Part shown: piece after piece, positions 9,694-18,533 of the stretch
How the letters are laid out: every line of letters begins with the position of its first letter
Position numbering within the stretch: position 1 is the stretch's first letter
Assembly (NCBI GenBank): GCA_963718695.1
Contig: OY970371.1
Span: 4,216,001 to 4,280,000, forward strand
Length of the DNA: 64,000 nucleotides
Direction: 5' to 3'
Source of the DNA: Manganitrophus sp963718695
GTDB lineage: Bacteria; Nitrospirota; Nitrospiria; SBBL01; Manganitrophaceae
Program-made: the position numbers and the translations under genes
Notes under the pieces: model-generated
Seen by the model: the letters and a program-made list of their open reading frames with translations, nothing else
Told to the model about the DNA's origin: nothing
The model's database searches: none

Positions 9694-9720
9694 CTGGCAC
9701 TCTCTCTATGAGAGTGCTAA
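9694..9720 (+). promoter_or_regulatory. CIRCE operator (HrcA binding site)
   Basis: CTGGCACTC, nine spacer bases, GAGTGCTAA. The right arm matches the CIRCE consensus (TTAGCACTC-N9-GAGTGCTAA) exactly and the left arm differs at two outer bases. Placed between the promoter and hrcA it should give autorepression of hrcA and repression of grpE, dnaK and dnaJ at low temperature. No second CIRCE was seen in front of dnaK. Confidence 0.93.
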
Positions 9721-9761
9721 GATAGAAATTATATACTTATCATAGAGTTTGAGGAGAAAAA

Positions 9762-10838
9762 ATGCCGCTTGACGATCGCAGTAAATATGTTCTAAAGGCG
9801 ATTGTCCTCTCCTATATTAAAACTGCATTTCCGGTTGGATCTCAGGCCATCACACGCAGTTTTGACATCGGGGTCAGCCCCGCCACCATCCGAAATATCA
9901 TGGCCGATTTGGAGGCGCAAGGATTCTTGATGCAGCCGCACACGTCGGCCGGCCGGATTCCAACCGAAAAGGGATATCGTTTCTACGTAGACAACCTTCT
10001 CCATGATGCGGAGTTATTGAAGGAGCAGGATGAAATCCTCGGGCAGGCCGAGCAATTGATTCAGCGCGAGACAATTCAGGCTCTCTTGCAAGATACTTCC
10101 AAACTCCTCTCGGATGCGTCGCAATATCTCGCGATCGTCACCGCCCCTAAGTTCTCATCCACCCGGATCAAACAGGTTGAGTTCGTCCGGCTTAGAAAGA
10201 ATTCGGTGATGGCGGTCTGCATCTCTCAGGATGGCTTCATTCAGAATAAGTTTTTTGAGGTTCCGGAAGATCTTTCTCAGAAAGAGCTCAATAAGATTGC
10301 CGACACGCTTAACAGTCTCTATTCGGGGCTGACCCTTCAGGAGATCCGCCAGAAACTGTTGAAGCAGATAAAAAAGATGAAGGATCTTTATGATCAACTT
10401 CTCCAGGAAGCCCTCGAGCTGACCCGGCGAACGTTCATGGAGGGCGGCTCCAGCGGAATCGATGCAGAGCTCTATATGGATGGCGCATCGCATATGATTG
10501 AGCATCCCGATTTCGCCGATTTTCGGGTCATGAAGGGCTTGCTCAGCGCGTTTGAAGAAAAGAGAGTGATCGTTCAACTTCTTGATAAGTATATCGGGAC
10601 GGAAGGAGTCCAGGTCTACATCGGTTCCGAGAATCCTTTTCTGGGAGACCATCATTGCAGTTTGGTGGTGGCCCATTATAAAAGGGGAAATCAGGTTTTA
10701 GGAGCCGTGGGGATCCTCGGTCCGACCCGAATGGAGTACTCAAAAATTATTCCGCTGGTCGACTCGACGGCCAAAAAGGTCAGTCGGCTATTAGAAGAAT
10801 CTTCCATGGAAGAGAAGTCTCCCATGGGGGAAAACTAA
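9762..10838 (+). CDS. hrcA: Heat-inducible transcription repressor HrcA
   Basis: Represses class I heat-shock genes by binding CIRCE. The 358-aa protein starts with the winged-helix domain (VLKAIVLSYIKTAFPVGSQ, then VSPATIRNIMADLEAQGFL, about residues 30-57), followed by HTSAGRIPTEKGYRFYVD, a signature of HrcA. The C-terminal GAF-like dimerisation region contains VYIGSENPF and GILGPTRMEY. ATG follows GAGGAG. It heads hrcA-grpE-dnaK-dnaJ, and its own CIRCE is 41 bases upstream. Confidence 0.97.
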   Translation: MPLDDRSKYVLKAIVLSYIKTAFPVGSQAITRSFDIGVSPATIRNIMADLEAQGFLMQPHTSAGRIPTEKGYRFYVDNLLHDAELLKEQDEILGQAEQLIQRETIQALLQDTSKLLSDASQYLAIVTAPKFSSTRIKQVEFVRLRKNSVMAVCISQDGFIQNKFFEVPEDLSQKELNKIADTLNSLYSGLTLQEIRQKLLKQIKKMKDLYDQLLQEALELTRRTFMEGGSSGIDAELYMDGASHMIEHPDFADFRVMKGLLSAFEEKRVIVQLLDKYIGTEGVQVYIGSENPFLGDHHCSLVVAHYKRGNQVLGAVGILGPTRMEYSKIIPLVDSTAKKVSRLLEESSMEEKSPMGEN

Positions 10839-10903
10839 ATGAGCCTCTCCTCTCGTTATTGGACGGATGTTCTCGGAGGGAGGCAGGGAAGTGAGGTGTT
10901 CTC

Positions 10904-11554
10904 TTGAACCAGCAGGAAGAAAATAAACCAATAGGTCAAAAAGGACAATTTGAAGAATCGCAAGGGGGGGCCACGGAAGGAAAGGGCCCCGCTACGGCGG
11001 AAGACGCTCCGGTAGAGTCGCCTGAAAGGGTCATCGAGACGCTCCGTGCCGGCTATGAAAAAAAGGATGAAGAAGCCCGACAAGCCCAAGAACGCTTTAT
11101 GCGGACTTTGGCCGACTTTGAAAACTATAAGAAGCGGACGCAGCGAGATCAGGCAGATGCGCTTAAATATGCGAATGAAAAGTTAATCAAAGAGCTTCTC
11201 CCCGTCCTCGACAATCTGGAAAGAGCGTTGGCCCACTCCAGGGAGACACGGGATTTTGACCGGATGATGGAAGGGGTGGAACTGATCCACAAGCAGCTTC
11301 TCTCGGGGCTGGGGAAATTTGGTGTCGCTCCGATCGAAAGCCTCCATCAGCCCTTTGATCCTGCGCTCCATCAATCGATCGGGCAGGTGGAGGTGGAAGA
11401 GGGTTCCGACGCGAAAGAGAATCAAGTGGTCGGGGAGACTCAAAAAGGCTATCATCTGAATGATCGTGTTCTCCGCCCTTCTTTGGTGATGATTGCGAAA
11501 AAGAAGGCTCCTCCGTCGGGGGATGGTGCGGGGGGCGAAGGGCAGTCAGGCTAA
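10904..11554 (+). CDS. grpE: Nucleotide exchange factor GrpE
   Basis: Releases ADP from DnaK. The 216-aa product has an acidic, disordered N-terminus to about residue 45, a long coiled coil (about 48-100, including ADFENYKKRTQRD), and the C-terminal beta domain with QPFDPALHQSIGQVE and VVGETQKGYHLNDRVLRPSLV, typical of GrpE. The start appears to be TTG at 10904 with AGGTG upstream. It lies between hrcA and dnaK. Confidence 0.95.
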   Translation: MNQQEENKPIGQKGQFEESQGGATEGKGPATAEDAPVESPERVIETLRAGYEKKDEEARQAQERFMRTLADFENYKKRTQRDQADALKYANEKLIKELLPVLDNLERALAHSRETRDFDRMMEGVELIHKQLLSGLGKFGVAPIESLHQPFDPALHQSIGQVEVEEGSDAKENQVVGETQKGYHLNDRVLRPSLVMIAKKKAPPSGDGAGGEGQSG

Positions 11555-11705
11555 GGAAGCGTCCTCTCCGGGAAGGTCTATACCCGGTGGAACAGCGAAT
11601 AATGAGATCGGCACGTCTTTCTGAGACGTTGGTGGTATCCATGGTGTCATTGAGACAGCAGGGGCGTGCGTTGCGGATTTATGCGAATTCTTAAAGGAGG
11701 AGACA

Positions 11706-13634
11706 ATGGCAAAAGTAATTGGAATTGATTTGGGGACGACGTTCTCCTGCATGGCGGTCGTGACCGGTGGAGAGCCGGAAGTGATCCCGAATGCAGAAGG
11801 AAGCCGGACCACCCCCTCTGTCGTCGCCATTACCGATAAGGGAGAGCGGCTGGTCGGACAGCTCGCCCGAAGACAGGCGGTGACCAACCCTACCAATACG
11901 ATCTACTCGATCAAGCGATTGATGGGACGGAAATATGATTCGCCGGAAGTCAGAGAGGCGATGAAGCGTCTTCCCTACAAGATTGTCAAAGCCCCTAACG
12001 GCGATGCGCACGTCGAAATTCAAGGAAAGGTCTACAGCCCTCCCGAGATCTCGGCGATGATCTTGCAGAAACTACGGGCGGACGCGGAAGCGTTTCTCGG
12101 CGAGAAGGTGACCGAAGCGGTCGTGACCGTCCCGGCCTACTTCGATGACAGCCAGCGACAGGCGACCAAAGATGCCGGCCAGATCGCAGGTTTGAATGTC
12201 CTTCGGATCATCAATGAGCCGACGGCGGCCTCGCTGGCATACGGGTTGGATAAGAAAAAGGATGAGCGGATCTCGGTCTACGATCTTGGAGGGGGAACTT
12301 TTGATGTCTCCGTTCTGGAGATCGGGGAAGGGGTTTTTGAGGTCAAGTCAACGAACGGAGATACCTATCTCGGTGGAGATGATTTCGACCTCACGATCAT
12401 GGATTGGATGATTGAAGAGTTTCGGAAGGAGAATGGGATCGATCTGAGAAAGGACAAAATGGCTCTGCAGCGGTTGAAAGAGGCTGCGGAGAAGGCAAAG
12501 ATCGAGCTCTCCTCGGCAATGGAAACCGAAATCAACCTTCCGTTCATTACGGCCGACGCAACCGGTCCGAAGCATCTGGTAATCAAATTGACCCGATCGA
12601 AACTGGAGCAGCTGGTTGATCCGCTCGTTCAGAGAACCATCGAGCCGTGCCGAAGGGCGCTGGCCGATGCCGGGTTGACTCCGGCGGAAATCAATGAGGT
12701 GGTCCTCGTCGGCGGGATGACCCGTATGCCGAAGGTTCAGCAGGTGGTGAAACAGTTTTTCGGAAAAGAGCCGCACAAAGGGGTCAATCCGGACGAGGTG
12801 GTTGCCGTCGGCGCCGCGATTCAAGGAGCGGTGCTGAAGGGAGAGGTGAAGGATGTTCTTCTCCTCGACGTGACGCCGCTCTCGTTGGGCATTGAGACCC
12901 TCGGCGGGGTCTTCACCCGCATCATCGATCGGAATACGACTGTCCCGACGAAGAAGAGCCAAGTCTTCTCGACGGCCTCTGACAATCAAACGGCGGTGAC
13001 GATCCGCGTTTTCCAGGGAGAGCGGGAGATGGCGGCCGATAACAAACTGCTCGGACAATTTGATTTGATCGGCATCCCCCCGGCGCCGCGTGGCATTCCT
13101 CAAGTCGAGGTGACCTTCGACATCGATGCAAACGGCATCGTTCATGTCTCTGCAAAAGATATGGCGACGCAAAAAGAGCAGTCGATTCGAATCACCGCTT
13201 CCAGCGGCCTGAACAAAGAGGAAATCGACAAGCTCGTGAAAGACGCCCAGGCCCATGCGGAAGACGACAAGAAAAAGAAAGCGCTGATTGAAGTCCGCAA
13301 CGAGGCGGATAGCCTGGTCTATGCCACCGAAAAATCAGTGACGGAGTTCGGCGATCGGATTTCTCCGGAGGAGAAAAACCAAATCCTGGAGAAGATCGCC
13401 CAGACCCGTAAGGCGATGGAGTCGAATAACGTCGATGAGATTCGGGCGGCCATCTCCGAGCTTTCCAAGGCTTCCCATAAATTGGCCGAAGAGATGTATA
13501 AGAAGACCGGCGCCGGCGCTGCGGCCGGCGCTCAGGCCGGGCCGACCGGAGACGGTGGGGCCGGCGGCGGGCAACAGACCAAACAAGACGAGAATGTCGT
13601 CGACGCCGAATTTGAAGAAACGGACAAAAAGTAG
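11706..13634 (+). CDS. dnaK: Chaperone protein DnaK (Hsp70)
   Basis: ATP-driven folding chaperone working with DnaJ and GrpE. The 642-aa protein carries all Hsp70 signatures: IGIDLGTTFSCMAV at the start, VTVPAYFDDSQRQATKDAG at about 139-157, VYDLGGGTFDVSVLEI at about 192-207, and VVLVGGMTRMPKVQ at about 334. The substrate-binding domain begins after DVTPLSLGIETLGG. The C-terminus is Gly/Ala-rich and ends with acidic residues (VVDAEFEETDKK). Strong AAAGGAGG lies six bases before ATG. A terminator-like hairpin separates it from dnaJ. Confidence 0.98.
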   Translation: MAKVIGIDLGTTFSCMAVVTGGEPEVIPNAEGSRTTPSVVAITDKGERLVGQLARRQAVTNPTNTIYSIKRLMGRKYDSPEVREAMKRLPYKIVKAPNGDAHVEIQGKVYSPPEISAMILQKLRADAEAFLGEKVTEAVVTVPAYFDDSQRQATKDAGQIAGLNVLRIINEPTAASLAYGLDKKKDERISVYDLGGGTFDVSVLEIGEGVFEVKSTNGDTYLGGDDFDLTIMDWMIEEFRKENGIDLRKDKMALQRLKEAAEKAKIELSSAMETEINLPFITADATGPKHLVIKLTRSKLEQLVDPLVQRTIEPCRRALADAGLTPAEINEVVLVGGMTRMPKVQQVVKQFFGKEPHKGVNPDEVVAVGAAIQGAVLKGEVKDVLLLDVTPLSLGIETLGGVFTRIIDRNTTVPTKKSQVFSTASDNQTAVTIRVFQGEREMAADNKLLGQFDLIGIPPAPRGIPQVEVTFDIDANGIVHVSAKDMATQKEQSIRITASSGLNKEEIDKLVKDAQAHAEDDKKKKALIEVRNEADSLVYATEKSVTEFGDRISPEEKNQILEKIAQTRKAMESNNVDEIRAAISELSKASHKLAEEMYKKTGAGAAAGAQAGPTGDGGAGGGQQTKQDENVVDAEFEETDKK

Positions 13635-13653
13635 TAAAGTAGCAAGACATCCC

Positions 13654-13699
13654 CCAGCCGCCTGCCGGTCCGAATTGGACGACCAGGCGGCTGGTTTTT
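13654..13699 (+). terminator. Rho-independent terminator between dnaK and dnaJ
   Basis: Perfect 11-bp stem CCAGCCGCCTG (13654-13664) with CAGGCGGCTGG (13684-13694), followed directly by five Ts. It lies 20 bases behind the dnaK stop and 35 bases before the dnaJ start, so it should reduce dnaJ transcription relative to dnaK. Confidence 0.8.
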
Positions 13700-13734
13700 A
13701 ATGATCGACCGTAACATCGATGTTAAGGAGTTCC

Positions 13735-14847
13735 GTGGCCAACAAAAAAGATTATTACGAAGTCCTCGGTGTCGAACGAACCGCCTCAGAGGAAGAGCTC
13801 AAGAAGGCCTACCGCAAGATGGCCCTCAAGTTCCATCCCGATCGAAATCCGGGGGATAAAGCGGCTGAAGAACAATTCAAGGTGGTCAATGAGGCCTACA
13901 GCGTATTAGCCGACGCCGAGAAACGCAAGAGTTATGATCTGTTTGGCCATTCTGGGCCGGCCGGCGGCGGCGCGGGCGGTTTTGACTTCAATCAAGGCGG
14001 CTTCTCCGATATTTTCGGCGACATCTTCGAAGAATTTTTTGGCGCCTCGCCCGGGGGACGCACCCGCACACGAGCCCAGCGTGGGAATGATCTTCGCTAC
14101 AACATGAACATCACCTTTGAAGAAGCCTACTTCGGGAAAGAGGCGAAGATTCGATTGCGACGTCCCGAGCCTTGCACTGCCTGTAAGGGCACGGGGGCCA
14201 AAGGGGGCGCCACCAAGGTTTGCCCGACCTGCGGCGGCACCGGGCAGCTTCGGTTTCAGCAAGGGATGTTCGCGGTCAGCCGGACCTGCAGCCAGTGCCG
14301 TGGAGAGGGGCGGATCATCTCCGAGATCTGTCCTCAGTGCCAGGGAGAGCGGTACACCGCGCGCGATAAAACCATTTCGGTCAAGATTCCTCCCGGTGTC
14401 GAGAGCGGCTCCCGGCTGAGGGTCACCGGCGAAGGGGAGCCGGGGCTCAACGGAGGGCCGACCGGCGACCTCTATGTGGTCCTTACGGTTGAGGAACATC
14501 CTCAGTTTTCGCGCGAAGGCGATCATATCCTCTGCCAAGTTCCGATCAGTTTCGTAAAAGCGATCCTCGGCGGAAAGGTCGACGCCCCGACGATGAAGGG
14601 GCCGACGCCGGTGAAGATTCCCCCCGGGACGGCGGATGGAAAGATCTTTCGCTTGAAAGGGCTCGGGTTCGCGAACATCCGTGGATACGGGATTGGCGAT
14701 GAACTGGTGCGGATCAAGGTGGAGATCCCCAATAAATTAACGGCCAAGCAGCGGGAGCTGTTGGAGGAATTCGCGAAAATCAGCGGAGAGTCGATCGAGC
14801 CCGATTCGGGGAAGCTTTTTGAAAAAGTGAAGAACCTGTTCGAATAA
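13735..14847 (+). CDS. dnaJ: Chaperone protein DnaJ (Hsp40)
   Basis: Co-chaperone that delivers substrates to DnaK and triggers its ATPase. From GTG at 13735 the product is 370 aa: J domain (residues 1-70) with HPD in KFHPDRNPG, a Gly/Phe-rich linker (about 72-125), the four-repeat zinc domain CTACKGTG, CPTCGGTG, CSQCRGEG, CPQCQGER, and the C-terminal substrate domain. The last zinc repeat departs slightly from CxxCxGxG. An in-frame ATG lies 15 bases upstream, but AAGGAG falls inside that extension four bases before the GTG, so GTG is preferred. Confidence 0.96.
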   Translation: MANKKDYYEVLGVERTASEEELKKAYRKMALKFHPDRNPGDKAAEEQFKVVNEAYSVLADAEKRKSYDLFGHSGPAGGGAGGFDFNQGGFSDIFGDIFEEFFGASPGGRTRTRAQRGNDLRYNMNITFEEAYFGKEAKIRLRRPEPCTACKGTGAKGGATKVCPTCGGTGQLRFQQGMFAVSRTCSQCRGEGRIISEICPQCQGERYTARDKTISVKIPPGVESGSRLRVTGEGEPGLNGGPTGDLYVVLTVEEHPQFSREGDHILCQVPISFVKAILGGKVDAPTMKGPTPVKIPPGTADGKIFRLKGLGFANIRGYGIGDELVRIKVEIPNKLTAKQRELLEEFAKISGESIEPDSGKLFEKVKNLFE

Positions 14848-14850
14848 AGA

Positions 14851-14945
14851 AGCTGCCAGCGATCCGCTTTCAGCCGTCAGCGAGCAGCAAATAAGAAAGC
14901 CATGATTCGTCCCGTCATTTTGTGCTGATCGCTGAAGGCCTCATC
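14851..14945 (+). repeat. Palindromic intergenic repeat, copy 1
   Basis: AGCTGCCAGCGATCCG (14851-14866) and following bases match 31190-31213 at 21 of 24 positions; GCTGATCGCTGAAGGC (14924-14939) matches 31235-31250 at 14 of 16. Both copies sit directly behind a stop codon. The copy here has no T-run and a less perfect stem than the one at 31 kb. Confidence 0.5.
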
Positions 14946-14949
14946 TCTC

Positions 14950-15710
14950 ATGCCCGTCTATTTTATCAAATCAGCCCAGGTCGATCATGGAAAAATTACC
15001 GTCCAGGATCGCCTTGCCCATCACCTTCGGGATGTTCTCCGTTCTCAAGAAGGAGAAACCCTTTTCCTGGTTGATGAACAGCCGAGGCGGTATACCGCCC
15101 GGCTGATCGAGTCCCATCCGGCACGCCTAATCCTGGAGGTATTGAAGGAAGAGAGCCCCCCCCTTTCCCCCTTCCGGCCCTCCGTCTCGGGATCGGCCTT
15201 TTGAAAGGGGAAAAGCTTGAATGGGTTTTGCAGAAAGCGACGGAGCTCGGTGTGGCCCGGATCACCCCGCTGGTTACGGAGCGGGCGGTCGTCCGGCCCA
15301 AAGCAGACCGTGTGTCCCATCAGCAAGAGCGCTGGACCAAGATTATCACCGAGGCGGCTCAACAGTCGGGGCGCTGGACCGTTCCGATTCTAGACCCCCC
15401 GACCGAGCTGCTGGCGTTTATTACCAGAACAGCCGGCGATGGCTTAAAGCTGATTTTCTGGGAGGGGGCCCCCTCTCAATCACCGCGGCACCGGATCGTA
15501 GAGGGGCTTGCATCTGACCCGCGCGAAGGGGTTCTTCTCATCGGGCCGGAAGGGGGGTGGGAGAGAGCGGAAGTAGATGCCGCCTGTGCGATGGGGTATC
15601 AAGCGCTCTCTCTCGGCGCGCGGATTTTACGGGCCGAGACGGCCGCCCTTGCCGCTTTATCCATCGTTCAATATGAAATTGAGGGGAGGTCTGATGATGG
15701 AGGGCGTTGA
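14950..15710 (+). pseudogene. rsmE: 16S rRNA (uracil1498-N3)-methyltransferase RsmE, frameshifted at a C8 run
   Basis: The first frame (14950-15204) encodes the N-terminal PUA-like part, MPVYFIKS through LILEVLKEES. The second frame (to 15710) encodes the SPOUT methyltransferase part with GEKLEWVLQKATELGV, VLLIGPEGGWERAEVDAA and LGARILRAETAALAAL. Reading back from the second frame gives LRLGIGLLKGEKLEW, exactly the normal RsmE junction, and the frames meet in eight Cs at 15156-15163. One extra C would restore a single gene of about 253 codons. It is either an assembly indel, a true mutation, or slippage. The next gene overlaps its 3' end. Confidence 0.85.
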
Positions 15711-16230
15711 TCAACCGCTAGAAGGGGGGATTCCGGACTCCCCGCCCGCGTTGTCGCTGCCGGACGAGAAGCCGGAGGAAGTCGCCGTCGCTCAACCGGC
15801 CGGTTTCCTTCGGCGGGTGATCGCTTTTCTCATTGACTTCTTCATTATCGAAATACTCTATCTCTTTGTTTTAATCGCTGGCTTCTTCGCCATTCGCACG
15901 TCGACCGGAGGGGAGGGGTTTCTCCTTTCCGGGGAGGGATCATTGACCCCATTGGTCGCTCCTTTTGTCGCGGCTTGGTTCTGTCTTTTTCTCGGCTACT
16001 TCACCTACTTTCATGCGCAGGGCGGCCAGACGCCGGCGAAGATGCTGATTCGAATCAAAGTGGTGACCTCCAGAGCGGTCCCCCTTTCTCCTTCGCGTGC
16101 GCTCGTGCGGTCGTTGGGCTACTTTCTCTCCAGCTTCTTTTTCGGCTTCGGTTTTTTGATCTCGATCTTCGAGAAGAAGAAAAGAGCGCTGCATGATTTA
16201 CTCACCCGGACAGAGGTGGTCTTAACGTAG
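15694..16230 (+). CDS. RDD family membrane protein
   Basis: The 178-aa protein has the RDD hallmark FLRRVIAFLIDFF (about residues 38-50, with R and D in the first membrane segment), a second hydrophobic segment (about 86-107) and a third near 150-160, with GQTPAKMLIRIKVV between, typical of the family. A Pro/Glu-rich cytosolic N-terminus precedes. Function of RDD proteins is mostly unknown; some act in ion transport. The ATG at 15694 follows GAGGGGAGGT and overlaps the rsmE end; ATG at 15697 is an alternative. Confidence 0.8.
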   Translation: MMEGVDQPLEGGIPDSPPALSLPDEKPEEVAVAQPAGFLRRVIAFLIDFFIIEILYLFVLIAGFFAIRTSTGGEGFLLSGEGSLTPLVAPFVAAWFCLFLGYFTYFHAQGGQTPAKMLIRIKVVTSRAVPLSPSRALVRSLGYFLSSFFFGFGFLISIFEKKKRALHDLLTRTEVVLT

Positions 16231-16848
16231 ATGATGCGTCTGTTTATCCTTTTTTTCTCTTCTCTTCTATTGCTTCGCTCCCTGGGGTTTGCCGCGGACC
16301 CGGTCGAGCGGATTGCGGCGACCCTCAATGGGAAGATTATTTTCCTCTCCGACCTTCAGCGCCACCTGACCTTTTTTGAAAATTCCGGGAAGAGTGGACC
16401 GGGGGGGAACTTAAAAGAGACATTGGAACGGGTCATTGATAACCGGCTGCTTCGCCTGGAATCCCACCGCTTTGTCCTTCAAGGTCCCACCGAAGAAGAG
16501 ATTCAACAACGGTTGAAAGGTCTCCGCGAACGGTTTAAAACCGAGGCCGCCTTCCAAGAAGCCCTTGTGCAAACTGGTTTTTCTCTGGACGAATTGAAAA
16601 AAGAGATAAGCGAGGAGCTCTGGGTTGAAAAGCTTCTGCAGGAGCGGATTTATGCGTTTGTTTTCATCTCACCGAAGGAGGTGGCGCGGTACTATCAAGA
16701 ACACGCCGCTGAATTTGGAGGGAAAAAACAGGAAGAGGTCGAGCCGACGATCCGGAAAACCTTAAGCGAAGAGAAAAAGACTACGAAAGAGCTGGAGTAC
16801 TTGGCGCGGCTTCGATCCCATGCGGAGATTCAGGTGAACTTGCAGTAA
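16231..16848 (+). CDS. Secreted SurA-N-like chaperone lacking a PPIase domain
   Basis: The 205-aa product has a signal peptide (residues 1-22, LFILFFSSLLLLRSLGFAA) and then the SurA N-terminal chaperone pattern: a short strand VERIAATLNGKIIFLSDL, a helix with LERVIDNRLLRLES, and helices around EEEIQQRLKGLRERF and VARYYQEHAAEF. No parvulin (rotamase) domain follows. It begins right behind the RDD gene stop. A role in outer-membrane protein handling in the periplasm is inference from the fold; it may be a truncated paralogue of the PPIase at 44.9 kb. Confidence 0.7.
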   Translation: MMRLFILFFSSLLLLRSLGFAADPVERIAATLNGKIIFLSDLQRHLTFFENSGKSGPGGNLKETLERVIDNRLLRLESHRFVLQGPTEEEIQQRLKGLRERFKTEAAFQEALVQTGFSLDELKKEISEELWVEKLLQERIYAFVFISPKEVARYYQEHAAEFGGKKQEEVEPTIRKTLSEEKKTTKELEYLARLRSHAEIQVNLQ

Positions 16849-16853
16849 GTGGA

Positions 16854-17312
16854 TCACGCCACCTCCACAATCATCTCCAACTCCACCGCCGCGCCGAGCG
16901 GCAATTCGGCGGCGCCCAGCGCCAGCCGGGCGTGCCGGCCGGCTTCGCCGAAGATTTGAACCAGGAGATCCGACGCGCCGTTCGCGACCGCCGGCTGCTG
17001 GGTGAATCCTTCGGCCGAGGCAACATGAACGCCGATCCGGACAATCCGTTTCATTCCATCGAGCGAGCCGATCTCCGCCTTGATGACCGCGAGGGCATTG
17101 AGCAGCGTGATCCGCGCCGCCTGCTGTCCCTGTTCCACCGTCAGCTCTTTCCCGAGCTTACCTACCATGGCCATCTTCCCCTCCACCATAGGGATCATCC
17201 CGGAAAGAAAAAGAAGATTCCCGCTTCGAACCGCCGGGACATAGGTTGCGACCGGCTTGGGCGGGGCGGGAAGGGTGAGGCCGAGTGACTGCAGTTTCTT
17301 TTCGTAATCCAT
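16854..17312 (-). CDS. ridA: RidA family enamine/imine deaminase
   Basis: RidA (YjgF/YER057c/UK114) proteins hydrolyse reactive enamines from PLP enzymes. The 152-aa product has SGNLLFLSGMIPMVEGKM, the helix GQQAARITLLNALAVIKAEIGSLDGMKRIVRIGVHV, and the C-terminal LPLGAAVELEMIVEV strand. In the C-terminal active-site region RHARLALGAAELP the usual Arg of ARxAVGVxxLP is preserved in spirit (ARLALG). It belongs to the YjgH-like longer subgroup, so substrate is unsure. ATG at 17312 has GGAG upstream; an in-frame TTG at 17354 would overlap deoB. Confidence 0.88.
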   Translation of the reverse strand: MDYEKKLQSLGLTLPAPPKPVATYVPAVRSGNLLFLSGMIPMVEGKMAMVGKLGKELTVEQGQQAARITLLNALAVIKAEIGSLDGMKRIVRIGVHVASAEGFTQQPAVANGASDLLVQIFGEAGRHARLALGAAELPLGAAVELEMIVEVA

Positions 17313-17334
17313 GAGAAGCTCCGGGTGAGGTTGG

Positions 17335-18528
17335 TTATTGAACGGGCGCGGCAATCAGCGGAAGAAAACTCTCTCCTACGGAAAGGCGGGCCACTCCGAA
17401 ATGTTCCGCCAGCGTTTGGCCAAGGTCTGCGAAAGTTGATCGAATCGCCAACTCGCGGCCGGACGAAGTCCCCTTTTGAAATACGATCAACGGCACATAC
17501 TCCCGGGTGTGATCGGTGCCGGGAAAAAGGGGGTCGTTTCCATGGTCGGCGGTGAGGATCAGCCAGTCGCCGTCGCGCATCTTTGAGACAATCTCAGGCA
17601 GGCGCCGGTCGAGTGTAACCAGCGCCTTTGCGAATCCAACGGCATCGTTTCGATGGCCGTAGAGCATGTCGAAATCGACGAGGTTTGTAAAAATTAATCC
17701 ATGGTCGATTCGGTCGATGAACCGGAGGGTCTGGTCGATCCCGTCATTGTTGTCGTGGGTGTGGACCGATTCCGAGATCCCTCTTCCCGAGAAGATGTCT
17801 TCGATTTTTCCGATGCCGATCACCGGAATCTGTGCGGCCTGGAGATGATCGAGCAGCGTCTCGGCCGGTGGGGCGACGGAGAAATCGCGACGCCGGTCGG
17901 TCCGGAAGAATTTCCCCGGCTCGCCCGTAAACGGCCTGGCAATCACCCGCGCAACCTGGTGGGGCGGTTTCAGGAGATCACGGGCCGTCCGGCAGATCTC
18001 CCAAAGTTTTTCCGGCGGGATGATTGCTTCATGCGCGGCCACCTGAAAAACCGAGTCGGCGGAGGTATAGACGATCGGTGAGCCGGTCATCATCTGCGCT
18101 GCGCCGAGTTCCTTGAGGATTTCCGTTCCGGAGGCGACCTTGTTTCCCAGGACCTTCCGTCCGATCGCCGCTTCAAACGGTCCGATCACTTCCGGCGGAA
18201 AACCGTTCGGGTAGGTCGGAAACGGAGTGGGGGTGATCACCCCCATCATCTCCCAGTGGCCGATGACCGTATCCTTCCCTGCCGATCGCTCCGCCATTTT
18301 CCCGAAATGGGCGACGGGGTGAGGAACCGCGGCAATCCCTTCGAGATCATCGACTCGCCCCACGCCCCATCTCTCCAGGGTCGGAAGGCGGAAACCTTTT
18401 ACCGCACGCGAAATGTGGCCGAGGGTATCGCTTCCGGCGTCGCCGTATTGGTCCGCATCGGGGAGGGCCCCGGCGCCGACGCCGTCGAGGACGAGGAGAA
18501 TCACTCTTTCTCGTGAAGCACCCGCCAT
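17335..18528 (-). CDS. deoB: Phosphopentomutase
   Basis: Interconverts ribose 1-phosphate and ribose 5-phosphate (and deoxy forms) in nucleoside salvage. The 397-aa protein begins with VILLVLDGVGAGALPDADQYGDAGSDTLGH, containing the first metal-binding Asp and the family signature; the second metal site is seen in HTHDNNDGIDQ and LTADHGNDP. Alkaline-phosphatase superfamily fold. It lies five bases behind mltG and is followed by ridA, all minus strand. A nucleoside phosphorylase gene is not in the window. Confidence 0.94.
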   Translation of the reverse strand: MAGASRERVILLVLDGVGAGALPDADQYGDAGSDTLGHISRAVKGFRLPTLERWGVGRVDDLEGIAAVPHPVAHFGKMAERSAGKDTVIGHWEMMGVITPTPFPTYPNGFPPEVIGPFEAAIGRKVLGNKVASGTEILKELGAAQMMTGSPIVYTSADSVFQVAAHEAIIPPEKLWEICRTARDLLKPPHQVARVIARPFTGEPGKFFRTDRRRDFSVAPPAETLLDHLQAAQIPVIGIGKIEDIFSGRGISESVHTHDNNDGIDQTLRFIDRIDHGLIFTNLVDFDMLYGHRNDAVGFAKALVTLDRRLPEIVSKMRDGDWLILTADHGNDPLFPGTDHTREYVPLIVFQKGTSSGRELAIRSTFADLGQTLAEHFGVARLSVGESFLPLIAAPVQ

Positions 18529-18533
18529 GGCCC

